Below are positions 1 through 11,640 of a stretch of DNA of 64,000 nt, one piece after another. Where the stretch lies: positions 2,756,001-2,820,000 of the forward strand of contig OW387133.1 of assembly GCA_936440205.1 (NCBI GenBank), written 5' to 3'. This DNA comes from Lepidonotus clava. Its lineage: Eukaryota; Annelida; Polychaeta; Phyllodocida; Polynoidae. Each line of letters opens with the position of its first letter. Positions within the stretch are counted from its first letter, which is position 1. The notes under the pieces were generated by a model. It was given only the letters and a program-made list of their open reading frames with translations, was not told the DNA's origin and did not search any database. The translations under genes and the position numbers were made by a program.

Positions 1-339
1 GTTATCAGGTTATCAGCGTACCACACCAGGAACCTTCCTGCCACTGGCTCCCAGCATGTTACATTGAAAAACAATTCCTGGCGCCTTGAGGTCTAGAAAA
101 GTACCTCTCACTTAGAACTGATTCTCAATATTGAGACGCCAAATACTGATGATACTGATCTATGATAAATCCTTATAGTTTTCTTAAAAGAAAAAAGACC
201 GGAATATTAACGATACATATATTTGTGTTCAGAAAGTGCCATTGGCCTTTTCTGAGCGTAGTTCTCATCTGTGCTTGTTACGCGGTAGAAGATGTGGGGA
301 ATGTTGGATGGCATCCTGCTACACGCCCTCAGTGAATGA

Positions 340-760
340 TCCCCCGAAGGGCCTGCGACTGGCATAGAGAAGAAGGCGCGGGGCGGGCAGAGGAGGCGGG
401 GAAATGCCAGAAGTCTAATTACATCTCAATTACAGGCGCTCTGATGTTGATCCATTTGCTGGCTCCCAAGAACACAAGCCTGCATTTTTGGCCTCTGTCG
501 TGTGTCGGCATTATTTTGGGGGGGCGGGGGGGGCGGTCTTCTATGGCCGCCGCCTCCTGCATCAGGTATTGTTAATGGTGGGCGGGTGTTTTGCCTTTGT
601 CGGTCTGCGGCCGGGGCTTGGGCTGAGCAGGGGGGGTTCCTGCAATACGCCTAATTAACGGCTGGCGCTGGAGGACACTTTCAATGGCGGCGGAAGAGGA
701 GAGGAAGCTGCGTCCCGAAGTCATGGAGGCACATTAAGACATCATTAAGATCTCTCAAAT
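340..760. promoter_or_regulatory. GC-rich patch with Sp1/YY1-like motifs
   Basis: Locally G+C- and CpG-rich DNA holds several GC boxes (GGGGCGGG types), an ATGGCCGCC and an AATGGCGGCGGAAGAGG motif that resemble Sp1, YY1 and ETS sites. It could be an internal promoter or enhancer of the gene that ends at 6935. No transcript evidence is available, and G-runs are common in this window, so the call is tentative. Confidence 0.25.
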
Positions 761-1640
761 AGTTTGGGGTCTTTTCGCACTGTTGCCGCTGCTCTTGGGG
801 ATGCCGCATTGCCATGGGTCTCACAGAGGAATGCTGTTGGCTGACACATGCGCAGCAATATGCTTATCGAGCAGTTTCTATGAGCTACGAGCAGTTCCGA
901 TATCCCCCAAGCACATCCACTCTGCCTTTGGAAAGCTCGTCTTATCTTGTGTTTTTAGTTTTACGACAAGGCTGGAGTATTTCTCCGCGAAAGAGTTTTT
1001 CGCTTCCTGTTACGCCATTAAAATCTCCATATCTTAAGGCTGGCTTATTTACTCGGGAATGCAGGAAATGCCATTAAAGTTTAGGAATGTTAACAGAAAC
1101 TAGGCGTTAAGAGGGGGAGATGCCGAGAGGATTTAATTACACCTGATTATGGAAAGATCTTCGGGGTAGATACGCTTACAAAGGTTTCAGGAATGTTTCT
1201 GCTGAGACATCCGAATGCGTAAAAACATTCTTCGGATATGATTAACTAAAGCCAGAGAAAGCATATTGAGGCTTAGATTACAGGGCTGGGTAAACTCTTA
1301 ATGAAATTATATGATATTGATGCTGTTCTTTATGTATATTTTAAATTCTTTGGGTAGAAAGAACAGGTGGGATATCGGGCTTTTTTGAGGTTTTCAGCAT
1401 TGAATCCAAGCATTACACTGTAGGCAAATATAAACTTAATACCAGAAATATATTGACGTTCCCATTAAATTAAATGAAGAGAAACCTGTTTCTGTTTTTT
1501 TCAGCATTATAAGCTTTGCAACATGTTAAACGTTTCTCACATGTGGGCATGCTTTAACAAAAGACTATTCCTCGGGGATTCAGAGTGTACCAAATATACA
1601 GTTTCTAAGTAGAATAATTGGGCCACATTTTAAAATAATT

Positions 1641-1836
1641 CTGTTTCCGGTGGACCGGCCGGATGAGAATTTCATAGCCGGGTGGGAATTGTTTTTTTTT
1701 TCATTTTTCAAAGAATAATATTTTTTTTCAAAGATTTTCTGTTAAAGCCTTACCAAAAAAAAAAGGGAAAAAAAAAAAAAAAAATCGCGGCTGCCCAGGT
1801 CATCTTTTTAAGGCCCATCTGGTCCACCAGAAACAG
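1641..1836. mobile_element. Short TIR element (MITE)
   Basis: The ends are inverted copies of CTGTTTCYGGTGGACC, with the right end reading GGTCCACCAGAAACAG. The interior of under 200 bp is mostly a T-run, an A-run and low-complexity sequence with no coding. This is a typical non-autonomous DNA transposon; I cannot assign the superfamily. Confidence 0.6.
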
Positions 1837-2324
1837 AGATATTTTTAAGTGTTGCCTTGGGCTACTTTTCGAAACTTGAATTATTTTGATCTTGATTTTC
1901 TTTAAAGAGCATGTTCAGACTAGTTTCAGGCTGCACCTGGTGCAACTTTCACATTGCATCTGTCTGTGTGATGTCACAAACAGACAAGATGAAATTTTTA
2001 AAATGCATAAATAACAAAATATAATTTTATCAATGTTTTTTACTCAAGTGCTACAAGGTTATTTATCAGGAAATAAACTAATTAATGGCAAAATTTTAAT
2101 TAAAATGTCTTTTAAAGAAGATTATGATTTAAAAATTTGAAAACCATGTCTTTATATGTGGCGTCACACAGAGTGTTATCTAGAGGATCAGATGAATAAG
2201 ACTTTCTTTAAGATGGAATCACATTTTTCATATGATGGATTCAATCAATGACTTAGAATACCTGTATATTGGCATCATATATAACATATATCAGTAAGTT
2301 GTACACAGCAAAATACATGATTTG

Positions 2325-2395
2325 GTTTCAATGTAGCTGGAATATTGCTGAGTGGACCAAAAACTCCAACACATCATCATTATCATCATATAATG
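2325..2395 (+). repeat. SINE 3' fragment
   Basis: The segment AGCTGGAATATTGCTGAGTG followed by an ATCATCATTATCATCAT tail matches, in reverse orientation, the 3' portion of the tRNA-derived SINE at 36920-37120. No tRNA-like head is present, so it is a 5'-truncated copy. Confidence 0.5.
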
Positions 2396-3679
2396 AGGCC
2401 AAATAGCTCTAGTTTCAAGGAATCTGTCAGTGATTTGCCCACCCGTAACTAACCAAAGAAGGACAGGTAGAGCAACTCCCCACACCTCGCCTTATAAAGA
2501 CAGGTAGCAGAACGCGTGCGGCATAATTAGGCAACTCTCGTAAGTGATCCACTCCCCAGCCGTGAATCGCTCCATTAATGAACCACGCGCTCGGCTCAGG
2601 CCCACCAAGTCCCGTGGGGACCCAAGCTAGCTTCCTGCTAATTCCACGGCTTAAGCGGGTGCAGAGACTACTGCGTATGATATCATTAGCAGACTACTAG
2701 TGCCTGCAAGGAGATGCTGATTCTGTAAGGACCGCCATGCGCTGTCCTTGTCTGTAGCATATATTTAACGGAAGCTACCTAAGTAACCACATGTCCAGTG
2801 AGTCTGTCAGGCCGAACCATCTCAAAGTAGATCTGTTAATAGCAGCAATTTTAGTTGGGATTTTGCGCCCATATTCTAGAGTGCAACCACTTATTTCTCT
2901 TATGTTCCATTACAAAGAGTCAGCAATAAGATACCAAGGAAAGTACTTTTTCTTGATATGTATATTATATCTAAAACAGCCTATGCACTGACAGTTTAAA
3001 GAAGAGTCGGCTTCGTAAGAGTCACTGTTTAAGCAGTTATGTTGGATGAACCTTAGTGTTCAAATATCATATTAAAAATCCTTGTGGTGATAAGAAACAA
3101 TCAGGATCACTGCTATTCATAACACCATAATTTATTAGATGAAATAGTTCAAGAGAAATAAGATGTGCTTTGTTTGAAGATAAGTGTGTGTTATGCTGTT
3201 GAAATGTGTAACTAAGGTTATAGTACACAAAAGTAAGTTTTGTCCTATTTTATGGTCACAATTTTATCAGAGAGATATAGAAAAAGGCATCCCTTGAACC
3301 AATCTTTATTGCAGTAGTAATTAGATCATCAGTTATACCAAAAGGACTGGCCGCATTGGTTTTTGTTGTCGGTATATTCTTTGATTGTCAGTTTTACAGG
3401 TTACTTGTGTTCAGCAGAACTGTTCTTTCATACAGTCCTGTAGTGTACTACTTCTTTTATTGAGACAATATCAGTATTCCTGGTGTCGGCCCTTGTTCTT
3501 TTGCTCATCGGATTAGGAATCTGAGATCTGTTTGTGCATAGGGAACAGAATCCTACACAACCACAGCCTTTGGTAATTTGTAGACCACTCCATTAACCCA
3601 GGACAGCAATGTTGATACTGAATAAGTCTTCGTTTGAAATGGTGAATTTTGAAATGTTCTCATCCTTGCTATTCCACAG

Positions 3680-3817
3680 GTGGTGATATGATAGGTGCCT
3701 TCTCGTCCTCCGACCTCCTCCAGATGCACCCCGGCCATTTCGGGGCTGGTGAAAACGAGAGTGGCAAAGGTTCAGCGGATAAGATGTCCCCACAGACCAG
3801 TGTCAAGGTCGCCAAAG
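3680..3817 (+). CDS. Penultimate coding exon of an unrecognised host gene
   Basis: A pyrimidine-rich acceptor (TATTCCACAG) precedes an open 138-bp exon, and a GTCAGT donor follows after GCCAAAG. The exon enters after one base of a codon and leaves after one base, so it is symmetric (phase 1-1). It encodes roughly GDMIGAFSSSDLLQMHPG, then HFGAGENESGKG, then a Ser/Lys-rich end with VAKG. The peptide is hydrophilic, Gly/Ser-rich and probably disordered. I do not recognise the family. Phase compatibility with the exon at 6796 is the main support for it being real. Upstream exons lie outside the window. Confidence 0.65.
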
Positions 3818-4149
3818 GTCAGTTACCAGCAGCTGAGACTTAGAATAACTCACCAACAAATTAAATGGAAAAGTTTCTATTCAATAGTTTTTTTCGAGTG
3901 GGGGGGAATTTTAGTTTGGTTAAATGCATATTTGGCTTTAGAGTTCAGTAACAGTACATCTGAAGCTCACAAGAACTATTACTTCCACCAGCAGTAGGTG
4001 AATTCCCTTTCTTTCCCTGCTCACAAACCCAATAAAATGCTGATTTGTATAGTAGTTGCTCTTCCAGTTTCAATACAAAATAGGCCTACTGACATTGGAC
4101 AGCGAGAAACAATAATTGGACAAAAGAATCCCATGACATCTGGTCTTGG

Positions 4150-4500
4150 GTTTCTTTGCACAGAACTGACCTGATTGACCTTGCCCGGTTAACACTTTTA
4201 TGTTACGGCTGACCTGACCTTGACTTGACCTAACTGACAATCATTTAATTTGACCTTTGGTTTACTGAATAGACCTTGACCTAATTGAACTGTCTGTCCT
4301 TTGACCAGGCATAATCTGACCTTGACCTAATATAATCTGACCTTGACCTGGTATAACCTGACCTTGACCCAGTATAATCTTACCTTGACCCAGTATAATC
4401 TTACCTTGACCCAGTATAATCTTACCTTGACCCAGTATAATCTTACCTTGACCTGGTACAGTCTGACCTTGACCCGGTATAATCTGACCTTGTATCCATT
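4150..4500 (+). repeat. 21-bp tandem array of nuclear-receptor-like half-sites
   Basis: Nine units start exactly 21 bp apart, at 4317, 4338, 4359, 4380, 4401, 4422, 4443, 4464 and 4485. Each centres on TGACCTTGACC or TTACCTTGACC. Irregular copies (TGACCTGACC, TGACCTTGACTTGACC, GACCTTGACC) extend back to about 4150. TGACCTTGA is the complement of TCAAGGTCA, the extended half-site bound by NR5A and ERR receptors, and TGACCTTGACCT is a DR0. The array is also an ordinary minisatellite, so function is unproven. Confidence 0.8.
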
Positions 4501-5168
4501 TGTCTCAGCCCTAGGTGACCGCGTCTACCTTTCCTGGCCTCCGGCTCTTGGAACCCTTAAGAAAAGGGTCACCAACTTTGATTTCTGAGGTACTGGGACT
4601 TCTCCTCTTCTATTCATTTCTCCATTCTTGTGTCTTGACTTAGCCTTCGGATGTCCAAGCATTCCCTCGCTGCCTCATTCCGTCCTTACCTGTTGCACAT
4701 TGCATAGTCTCCTCTTTCTAACTGCACCGATTCCCAGTTCTAGCATGTGAACAACTCATTTCAGGATTTTGGGGAAAGTAAGGCAAAGAATTTATTCCCA
4801 GTGCTATAAATAATATTTTTTTAAATCTTGTTAGTCAGTATGCTCTTTATATTTGAATGTTAGGGTTGTGACATTTGTCAAATCTATTGTGTTTAGCTGT
4901 CTTGTTGTATAGTTCTGTCTTTATTAGTGTAGAACCTTGTCTTATTGTGTAGCTTTAGTTCTTTGACACATCTATGTTCATATATTGTATCTCCTTAGGG
5001 TTTCGGAATTCCTTCAGTACCAGAGGCATGCATTTCCTTTCCATTACTTTCTTTTATAAGTAGCTTTAGTGTTGTCCTTTGTGTCTTGGTTATCTGCTAG
5101 AATGTAATTTCAGTAACTTGGGCTGAATCTGTGGCTTGTAGATTCTCCCGAATGGTGAGCACGTGTAG

Positions 5169-5750
5169 TTAACCCTTTAGACCCTAATCTGGTTGTATCT
5201 CTGGCAAAAAAAGCCATAGTTTTTCCTTATTCATCCAAGAGAAGCGCTGGCTAATATTCAACATACAAAAGCAACCAGTATATGGTTTACAAGATGGAAT
5301 TCCCAAATCAATGCTATCAACCTGATTCTATGATTTAATGAATAGTCGTTGGTCTACCTTTATTAACTAGGAATAAACAGTACCAACAGCGCAGGGAAAA
5401 TGTCCCCGAAAAAAACCTGATTGTTACACAGGGATTTTGCAAATTTTGCCAAAATATAGGAAATTTCATATGGCCAGGTTATGAAATTCCTTATTCTCAA
5501 GATATAAGGGATTCAACTTTTTGTTGTTGGGTTGTCCAAATTTGTTCTGCACATAGAGGCTTTTAAATTTAAACAACTTGCTGGATATGACACAGCGAAA
5601 AATTGCTGTAGGACATTGAAATTTCAGGGAAAACACAGGGAATCTGAAAATGGAATTTTGGTCGGTACCCTGAAAAATGGGAATTCCAGAGGGAAATCCA
5701 TGGGACAGCCAGCAATTCATGGACTCGATCTGTAGGGTCTAAAGAGTTAA
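5169..5750. mobile_element. TTAA-flanked MITE, piggyBac-like
   Basis: TTAA occurs at both ends, followed inward by inverted CCCTTTAGACCCTA and TAGGGTCTAAAGAG termini. TTAA target duplication with a CCC-like start is typical of piggyBac relatives. The ~570-bp interior has no transposase frame. It sits inside the last intron of the host gene. Confidence 0.65.
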
Positions 5751-6127
5751 AACACTGGCAATGATGTTCTCAGTAGTCACATTTCTAACAATTCCTATCT
5801 TGGCATTTCTAATATCTTTGGTGACCTGACCACATATCTCTATACCATAATCTCAGTTCCAGGTGAATTCCTCAATGTGGAATGCTGATCATTACCCGTG
5901 ATGTTCTTACGAACTATTTCCCTAATTGGCATGTAGGTATGCCTGACGTCATCGCTGTTATGCTGACACATCACGGGTCAACATTTCCACGAAGCATGAC
6001 AGATGAATTGCTCATTTGCATTGCTTCGGGAGTTTGGTCACCGCACATACCAAAATTTAAATATTGTTTGCTCTGCAGTTTAAGGCTGCCATTAATGCTG
6101 TAGTCAGCATTTTAATGAGTATATGTC

Positions 6128-6378
6128 TAAAGCCCCATATCAACTTGGCATATCTGAGTGTAGTCAGTACTGAACAGCCCTGAAATTGGCCGATTCTACA
6201 CGAATAATCAGCAGATTTTAGCACCAATTCATATCAACCATGTACATTTCAATATAGTATACTGATTGGTGACCTGAATCAGTACTAAAATTGTTTGATT
6301 ATTCTGGTTGAATCAGTCAATTTTAGTGACAATTGATCAGCCGTCTTGGTCAGATTAGCCTAGTGGGTAGAGGCTTAA
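6128..6378. mobile_element. MITE family M1, diverged copy
   Basis: The left end reads TAAAGCCCCATATCAACTTGGC and the right end GCCTAGTGGGTAGAGGCTTAA. The termini match the better preserved copy at 10667-10910. The interior repeats AATCAG/CTGATT-type dyads such as the TTTTAGCACCAATTCA motif also present in that copy. Confidence 0.6.
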
Positions 6379-6795
6379 CCTTATGAGCCATCCTTGTGAC
6401 ATAAAACAATTATATCTCCCTACCTTTAAATCTCTACCATTACCAAATGAAAGAATTCAAAGTCTAGGGTGTTCAAGGATATTTCCAGCCTATACCTCTT
6501 TATTTGCCTTCCATATTCCACATGGGCAATCCCAGTGATGGTTGTCTTTGTGCTGGAGGGACCTCCCTAAACCAGCAGCCCCAAAGCATGCTAGGATATT
6601 GTGAGAATTCCCACCTAAAATGGTTTCCCTTGTACAGACCCACTCTGTGGACTAATGGGTTGGCTTGGCAGACAACTCTTTTACCAAAAATTTACATGAT
6701 AGCCAGTTGGGTAAACATTTCCTACCAATGTATAAATGCAGTACTTCAACATGAAAACAGCTGAATTGATCATAACAGATTCAATCTTTCTTCAG

Positions 6796-6935
6796 GAGAG
6801 ACAGCCGAGTCATCTGGAAATGCCTTCAGTCGGCGTTTGTCGTTCGGGAAAGGTCGCAAATCGTCAAATAAACAGAACCAGCCAAACTCCACCCCGCCGG
6901 ACTCTCCTAACCAAGTGGTCAAGTCCAAGAAGTAA
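6796..6935 (+). CDS. Terminal coding exon of the same host gene
   Basis: An acceptor (TTTCTTCAG) at 6795 opens a frame that completes the split Gly codon left by the exon ending at 3817. It then encodes ETAESSGNAFSRRLSFGKGR followed by a Ser/Asn/Pro-rich segment, and ends ...NQVVKSKK with TAA at 6933-6935. The RRLSF core fits the RRxS consensus of basophilic kinases such as PKA, and RxLSFG could also dock 14-3-3 after phosphorylation; both are inferences from motif rules. The Lys-rich last residues and low hydrophobicity suggest a flexible cytoplasmic or nuclear tail. Composition and the conserved reading phase argue for a real gene end. The family remains unassigned. Confidence 0.7.
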
Positions 6936-8568
6936 CCACCACGCTGCAGGACCAGAAGACTTCTGTAGCCATCGGTCTAAATGAAATCAGCAAACCAAGC
7001 AACTGAAAAGACCCTGGATCCTTCTTGTTTTATAGTTAATTGTAAATCGGTCTATATATCCATTTAAGATAATCTGCAATAACATTAATGTGTTTCAAAA
7101 ATGCTAAAATGGAAAGGGGGAGATTTTCTTCTCTGAAAAGTTTTGGGAAATGTGAAATGATTGAAAAAGGAATTAATTGACATATATCAGTGTTGGGAGT
7201 TTTGCCAAGTGATTAACGGATACTTAACAATTTACATTGGTGATTTGAGATGAGACCGACATTTTGGACCTCTGCTCTTTCATTCGTTTAACGCCTTGAT
7301 TCTGTGATCACTTTGAAAATTATCATTATTGCAGTTTATTGTTGCTGCCTAGGTGTGAAAAAGGCAAAGATACTCATTGTTTATGTACAGTGCTGTACAA
7401 AAGGAAGAGGAAATAGCCTTCATTAAAAAAAGGAATTTTCATCGGGAGCATATCTTACTGCAGCCCCTGAAGGGATACATTTAAGAAGGGTGACAAGTTT
7501 CAAGATAGATTTGTCTTTGATAATTGTAACCACTGTACCTTAATATTCCTAGACCATGGTCAGATTATGTCACATTGCATGAAATGTCTACTCAAATAGA
7601 CTTTAGCCAGAGAAGAGTATGAACAGATTTAGAGGTGATTGCTTCATTTTGAACTAATTTCTGAACTAAATTACATATTACATCAAGAAGGGACAATTAC
7701 TCTTTGAATTTAGACACATATCAATCAGAAATGTGTGTGTGATGGTAGTTAATTCTTTTCATTCTATCATAACTTATGATTATTTATATATAGATACTAC
7801 TTCACATAAAGAGTCGTGAACCGCCGGACCTGATTAAAACTATTACGATGAGGTGTACCGATGCAGTTGACTGATGATTGATTTCTCATATTTTGTATTA
7901 GGAAATGGCAACTGATACTAGGATTATTATACATATTTATGACCTTTGCTGGCCTTTTTATCACCCTGAAAAAAATCCTATTGAAATATTGTAACGCCAA
8001 GTCTTCTACGTACGCAAAACCAGTCGTGCCTGATTTTGACAACTTCCGTGTAATCAGTACGTAATAATTGTCATTTAATTGACTTTGGGTGTGGTGTATG
8101 TATATTTCTACATTGTAAATTGTACATATTTGTTATATATATATAAATACCCATATAGCTACTTGTACAAATACAAGCCAGGTACTTTGAGACAGCCTAG
8201 GGAACTTATTATCATCATAAGAAAAGTGCTTAATCATTATATCTATTAATTTGATAGTAGTGGCCATTTAAAAATGGGCAAGGTATATATAATCAGTATA
8301 TCACTATCCCTCTCACAAAGTGTAATTCTGTATAATATTCATCATAATTATTACCCTGAAAAGTGCAATTAAAACTAAAAGATTATTAGAAAAACAAAGT
8401 AATTCTCTAGCAGTCTTTGATGAAATTAAACCTATTCTTTTTCCATTTTTAACAGTTAAAGATCGGTGCTTTTCCAACTTTCTGGGTTATAACTCTTGTT
8501 ATATCAGCTTCTTTGATTCTAAAGTAATAAGATTTTACGGTTTGCTCATGAGCATAGACTAATGTAAA

Positions 8569-8807
8569 TTAATGCCCCCATGCCCACTGGGCAGTTTGGA
8601 CATAGGCGATCGCAATTGTTCTTCGATTGCCCATCAATATTCTGTATTGAAACTGATATGTTTGCTAGAATCGCTGTTTGAATTATCTTGGTGGTTTTTG
8701 TAATGATTCGGATAAAACATCACATTTCAATACAGCATACTGACGGGCGATTAGAGGAATAGACGATCACCAAGGTCCAAGTTGTCCTAGTGGGTACGGC
8801 GCTTTAC
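8569..8807. mobile_element. MITE family M1, diverged copy
   Basis: The termini TAATGCCCCCATGCCCACTG and CCTAGTGGGTACGGCGCTTTA are imperfect inverted repeats related to the copy at 10667. Internal pairs such as CAATATTCTGTATTGAAA and TTTCAATACAGCATACTG give it a hairpin-like layout. Confidence 0.55.
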
Positions 8808-8864
8808 TCTTGGTCAGACTAGTGTAAACTGCTATAGGCTTGCTACATGGTCAATGAAATGTGC

Positions 8865-8870
8865 AATAAA
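8865..8870 (+). terminator. Candidate polyadenylation signal
   Basis: A canonical AATAAA lies in a plus-strand AT-rich context about 1.9 kb after the stop codon. The downstream sequence AAGTTCTAAATCC is not strongly GT-rich. Confidence 0.35.
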
Positions 8871-9941
8871 AGTTCTAAATCCTAAATTGGCCACTTGAAT
8901 GATAGACTAACCTTTCTTGGACCGGCTTCAAGCTTTTTTTAGTTTAGTTAGAAAAATAACCCTTCATCTATGCAATCAGGATTCTTAGTAGTCTTGCTTG
9001 GATCGCCGATCGAAGTGGAAATGTATATGTTTATCACATCTTCCAAAATAAATCATCCAAAAATTCCCTATTTTCATGTGAATATGAACTTGTACTAGGC
9101 ACTTATAGGCAGGTGCCTCCCTTCTATATGTACTCCAGCACATTTCTTGGGGGCACATTTGTTTTGTTCAGAGATGCTTTCTTTCCTACTTTGATAAGAT
9201 TTATTAATAATTATTGAGCGCACAACTGAGTTTTCCTACATCATTTCAACCTCTGTTCGAGTGCAAATTCAATATTAAAATTTTTCACATTCTTCCTAGT
9301 TGATTCTAGAAAAAAAGCAGGAAAACTAATACATACCTTTCCTACTTTTTCGTCAGTTGGGAATGGCATCTCTGAATTCATTGTTTCATGAAATGTAAAT
9401 ATATGTTGCACCGGGCAATGCAATCGTTGGAAGCATGTACTTAAAAATGAGCAGTTTCTGTTATTATCCGTGATTGTTGATTTGTAATGCTGGTATGGCT
9501 GTGCAAACCGTATCTCCGACCTTGTAAGAGGGACATATTAAATACATGCGGGAAGTACGAGACAGAGTATACGTCCCCCTCCCACATGGTTAATACAGAC
9601 ACATTTAGAAATATTAAATCCTACGAAGAATTATTTGTAGAATAAACCCCAACTTGATTCATCTGTTACGTCAGATGACCCTCTACCTAACGGCCTCGGG
9701 TGATTTACCATTAGTGGTGCATAACTGGCCCTTTGTAGTTCTGAACTAAAAAACACACTCTTAATGTTGTACCAGCATTTAAAAAGAGGCATAAAAAGGA
9801 ACATTCCATGTTTTCAACCATATTGCTTTTTTAAAATTAAATCCAATCCACATAAATATATTTGTTTCTAATCCACATTCATGTCCAATAATTTCCTTCT
9901 TTAAGCATGAGAAAATGTTCTCCATCTTCCCGTCGTCCTTG

Positions 9942-10092
9942 TGACGTCATCAAGCACTATGTCATTGTGACGTCATCAAGCACAATCTACGTCATTGTGA
10001 CGTTTCCGTTTGCCGCGTGCCGTACATTACTTTATGTGACGTCACGTACGTTACTTTGCCCTGTGACGTCAGAGACCATTATTGTGACGTCA
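9942..10092 (+). promoter_or_regulatory. Cluster of CRE palindromes
   Basis: Five exact TGACGTCA octamers start at 9942, 9968, 10038, 10064 and 10085, with a TGACGT half-site at 9998. Several share flanks (TTGTGACGTCATCAAGCAC), so the cluster probably arose as a short tandem repeat. TGACGTCA is the full CREB/ATF site. There is no obvious promoter beside it. Confidence 0.6.
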
Positions 10093-10133
10093 CTGTTGTA
10101 AATCTCTGGCGTGAATTAGTCCTTGGTTTGGCC

Positions 10134-10373
10134 ATAGATCTGGGACACAAGAAACAACTAAAAAAACCTGAACATTTCTGTAAACTCCCGTTAGTTCATC
10201 TTTTTCTATGTTCTCGTAAATTCACCTAAATGCAACTCTAATGGCGCATTCGAAGTGTTATGACAATATGTGTCCTGTTAGTGTACAACACTTCATATAA
10301 AAAACAGAACACTGACTATTGCTGTCACAACCAAAGGCACAGAAAATGAGCTGTTTCTTGCTGACCAGATCTA
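10134..10373. mobile_element. MITE family M2, uninterrupted copy
   Basis: The ends are inverted repeats of TAGATCTGG..CA..AAGAAACA.CT, with the right end reading AGCTGTTTCTTGCTGACCAG then ATCTA. The interior is ~240 bp and non-coding. A second copy at 20974-21512 has the same order of sequence but is split by a SINE, which confirms this as the empty-site reference. Confidence 0.75.
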
Positions 10374-10666
10374 CCATATAAAGGACACCTAATTCGTTTC
10401 TACACTGACACCATGTACACATGTCATTTTTCCTACATATCTTTTTGTAGGAATTAATAATGTAGACTGCACATCCAGTAGAATATGCAAATAGCCTATC
10501 AGAACCAGCATATTTTCTTTGTAGAGATCACCTAAACTTTGCCAGCAATTCTTGCTTTTTCCTTTTTTTTCTTGCTCTTTCGTTTTTTCTTGCCATTGAC
10601 TGTAAACCCCATTGTTTTACCCAGGGGGTGTCAGGGGTACGAGTTTGTCCAACCTCACCTATACCC

Positions 10667-10910
10667 TTAAGCCCCATACCCACTAGGCAAATTTGATTGG
10701 AACGGCCGACTAGAATCTGCCGATTATTCTCATAGAATCAGCCGTTTTAAGCATCAATTCAGATTACCAGTCAGTATGTCATATTGAAATGTATATGGTT
10801 TATATGAGTCGGCACTAAAAGCAGCCGACTCTTCTAGTAGAGTCGGCCAATTTTAGCACCAGTGAATCGGCAGACTTTGGTCAAAATCGCCTAGTGGGTA
10901 TGGGGCTTAA
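10667..10910. mobile_element. MITE family M1, best copy, TTAA target
   Basis: TTAA is present at each edge, followed by perfect inverted termini GCCCCATACCCACTAGGC and GCCTAGTGGGTATGGGGC. The interior holds repeated AGTCGGC and GCCGACT words and would fold into a large hairpin. TTAA targets are used by piggyBac and Kolobok elements; which of them mobilised this MITE is not decided by the sequence. Confidence 0.8.
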
Positions 10911-11601
10911 GGCCTACATGTGCAATGTAGGTAGAGCTAAAAGTGATTCTGTAGTGTCCAAAGCTGCAATAACATTCCCAGAGTCCAGCTGGTTAATGAT
11001 TGAGTTAAGGTGATGGTACCATCCGTATTAAACATTGATAATAGTACAAGTTATGAACCGCATCATAAATACATATTATCAGACTGTGATGAACCAGTGC
11101 AAGGTTTGTCTGAAAATCTTGTGTCCAATTATTAAAGAAGAATTGTTCTCTTCGCAAAGTACCAAGTGTAACTGAAGTTTTCAATGGTGTTCTTTCCTTT
11201 TTTTTGTTGTTAAAATTGAAACAAAGCTTTGAACGCCATATCTCATTATTTTGTGTCGACGTACATTTGGTCGCTTTATGAAAAAGTATTGAAATAGTTC
11301 ATTAAATTGAAATAAGCCTCAGCTATCCTTATAACATACGGAGTAACATGTGCTAATGTTCTTAATGATGATTTGATGAATCATTGTAATTTAATCAGAT
11401 TGATTTATAATCGCCGTAGAGGTTGAGAGCAGTTATACAATGTCTTTGTGAACACTGCAATCCTGTACATAACGCCTATATATAGCCACTACTACTTGTT
11501 CATGGTTACATGCAGAGTTGTTGAAATGAACATGGTCGCCGTGCACTGCGGCCGGCGGGGTGCCTGCCTTGGAGAGGTCTCGGCACCCTCAAACACTGAC
11601 A

Positions 11602-11607
11602 AATAAA
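11602..11607 (+). terminator. Candidate distal polyadenylation signal
   Basis: An AATAAA is followed within about 20-35 bp by a G/T-rich stretch. This is the better formed of the two candidate 3' ends of the gene. Confidence 0.35.
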
Positions 11608-11640
11608 CTAATGATATATACACCAAGGCGTTGTAATTTT

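Larger units (their letters stand above)
1..3679 (+). other. Probable intron upstream of the first recognised exon
   Basis: This stretch lies directly upstream of a splice acceptor and shows no reading frame I can support. It is probably intronic sequence of the gene whose last exons are at 3680 and 6796. It includes a GC-rich patch near 340-760 with GC-box-like and GGCGG motifs, a MITE at 1641-1836 and a SINE 3' fragment at about 2325-2395. The rest is AT-rich with nothing recognisable. Confidence 0.45.
3818..6795 (+). other. Last intron of the host gene
   Basis: The intron is bounded by a GTCAGT donor and a pyrimidine-rich CTTCAG acceptor. It carries a 21-bp tandem array of TGACCTTGACC motifs (about 4150-4500), a TTAA-flanked MITE (5169-5750) and a diverged MITE (6128-6378). 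No other coding signal is seen in it. Confidence 0.6.
6936..11640 (+). other. 3' UTR and downstream flank of the host gene
   Basis: AT-rich, non-coding DNA follows the stop codon. AATAAA signals occur at 8865-8870 and 11602-11607; the second is followed by a GT/T-rich stretch (GGCGTTGTAATTTTTG) that could be a downstream element. Either could be the cleavage site. The interval also holds MITEs at 8569, 10134 and 10667 and a CRE cluster at 9942-10092, so a UTR running to 11.6 kb would have absorbed several transposons. Confidence 0.4.

Noticed and set aside
4343-4588. Frame encoding repeated YNLTLTQ
   Set aside because: The 21-bp intronic array is a multiple of three without stops; it lies between two phase-compatible exons.
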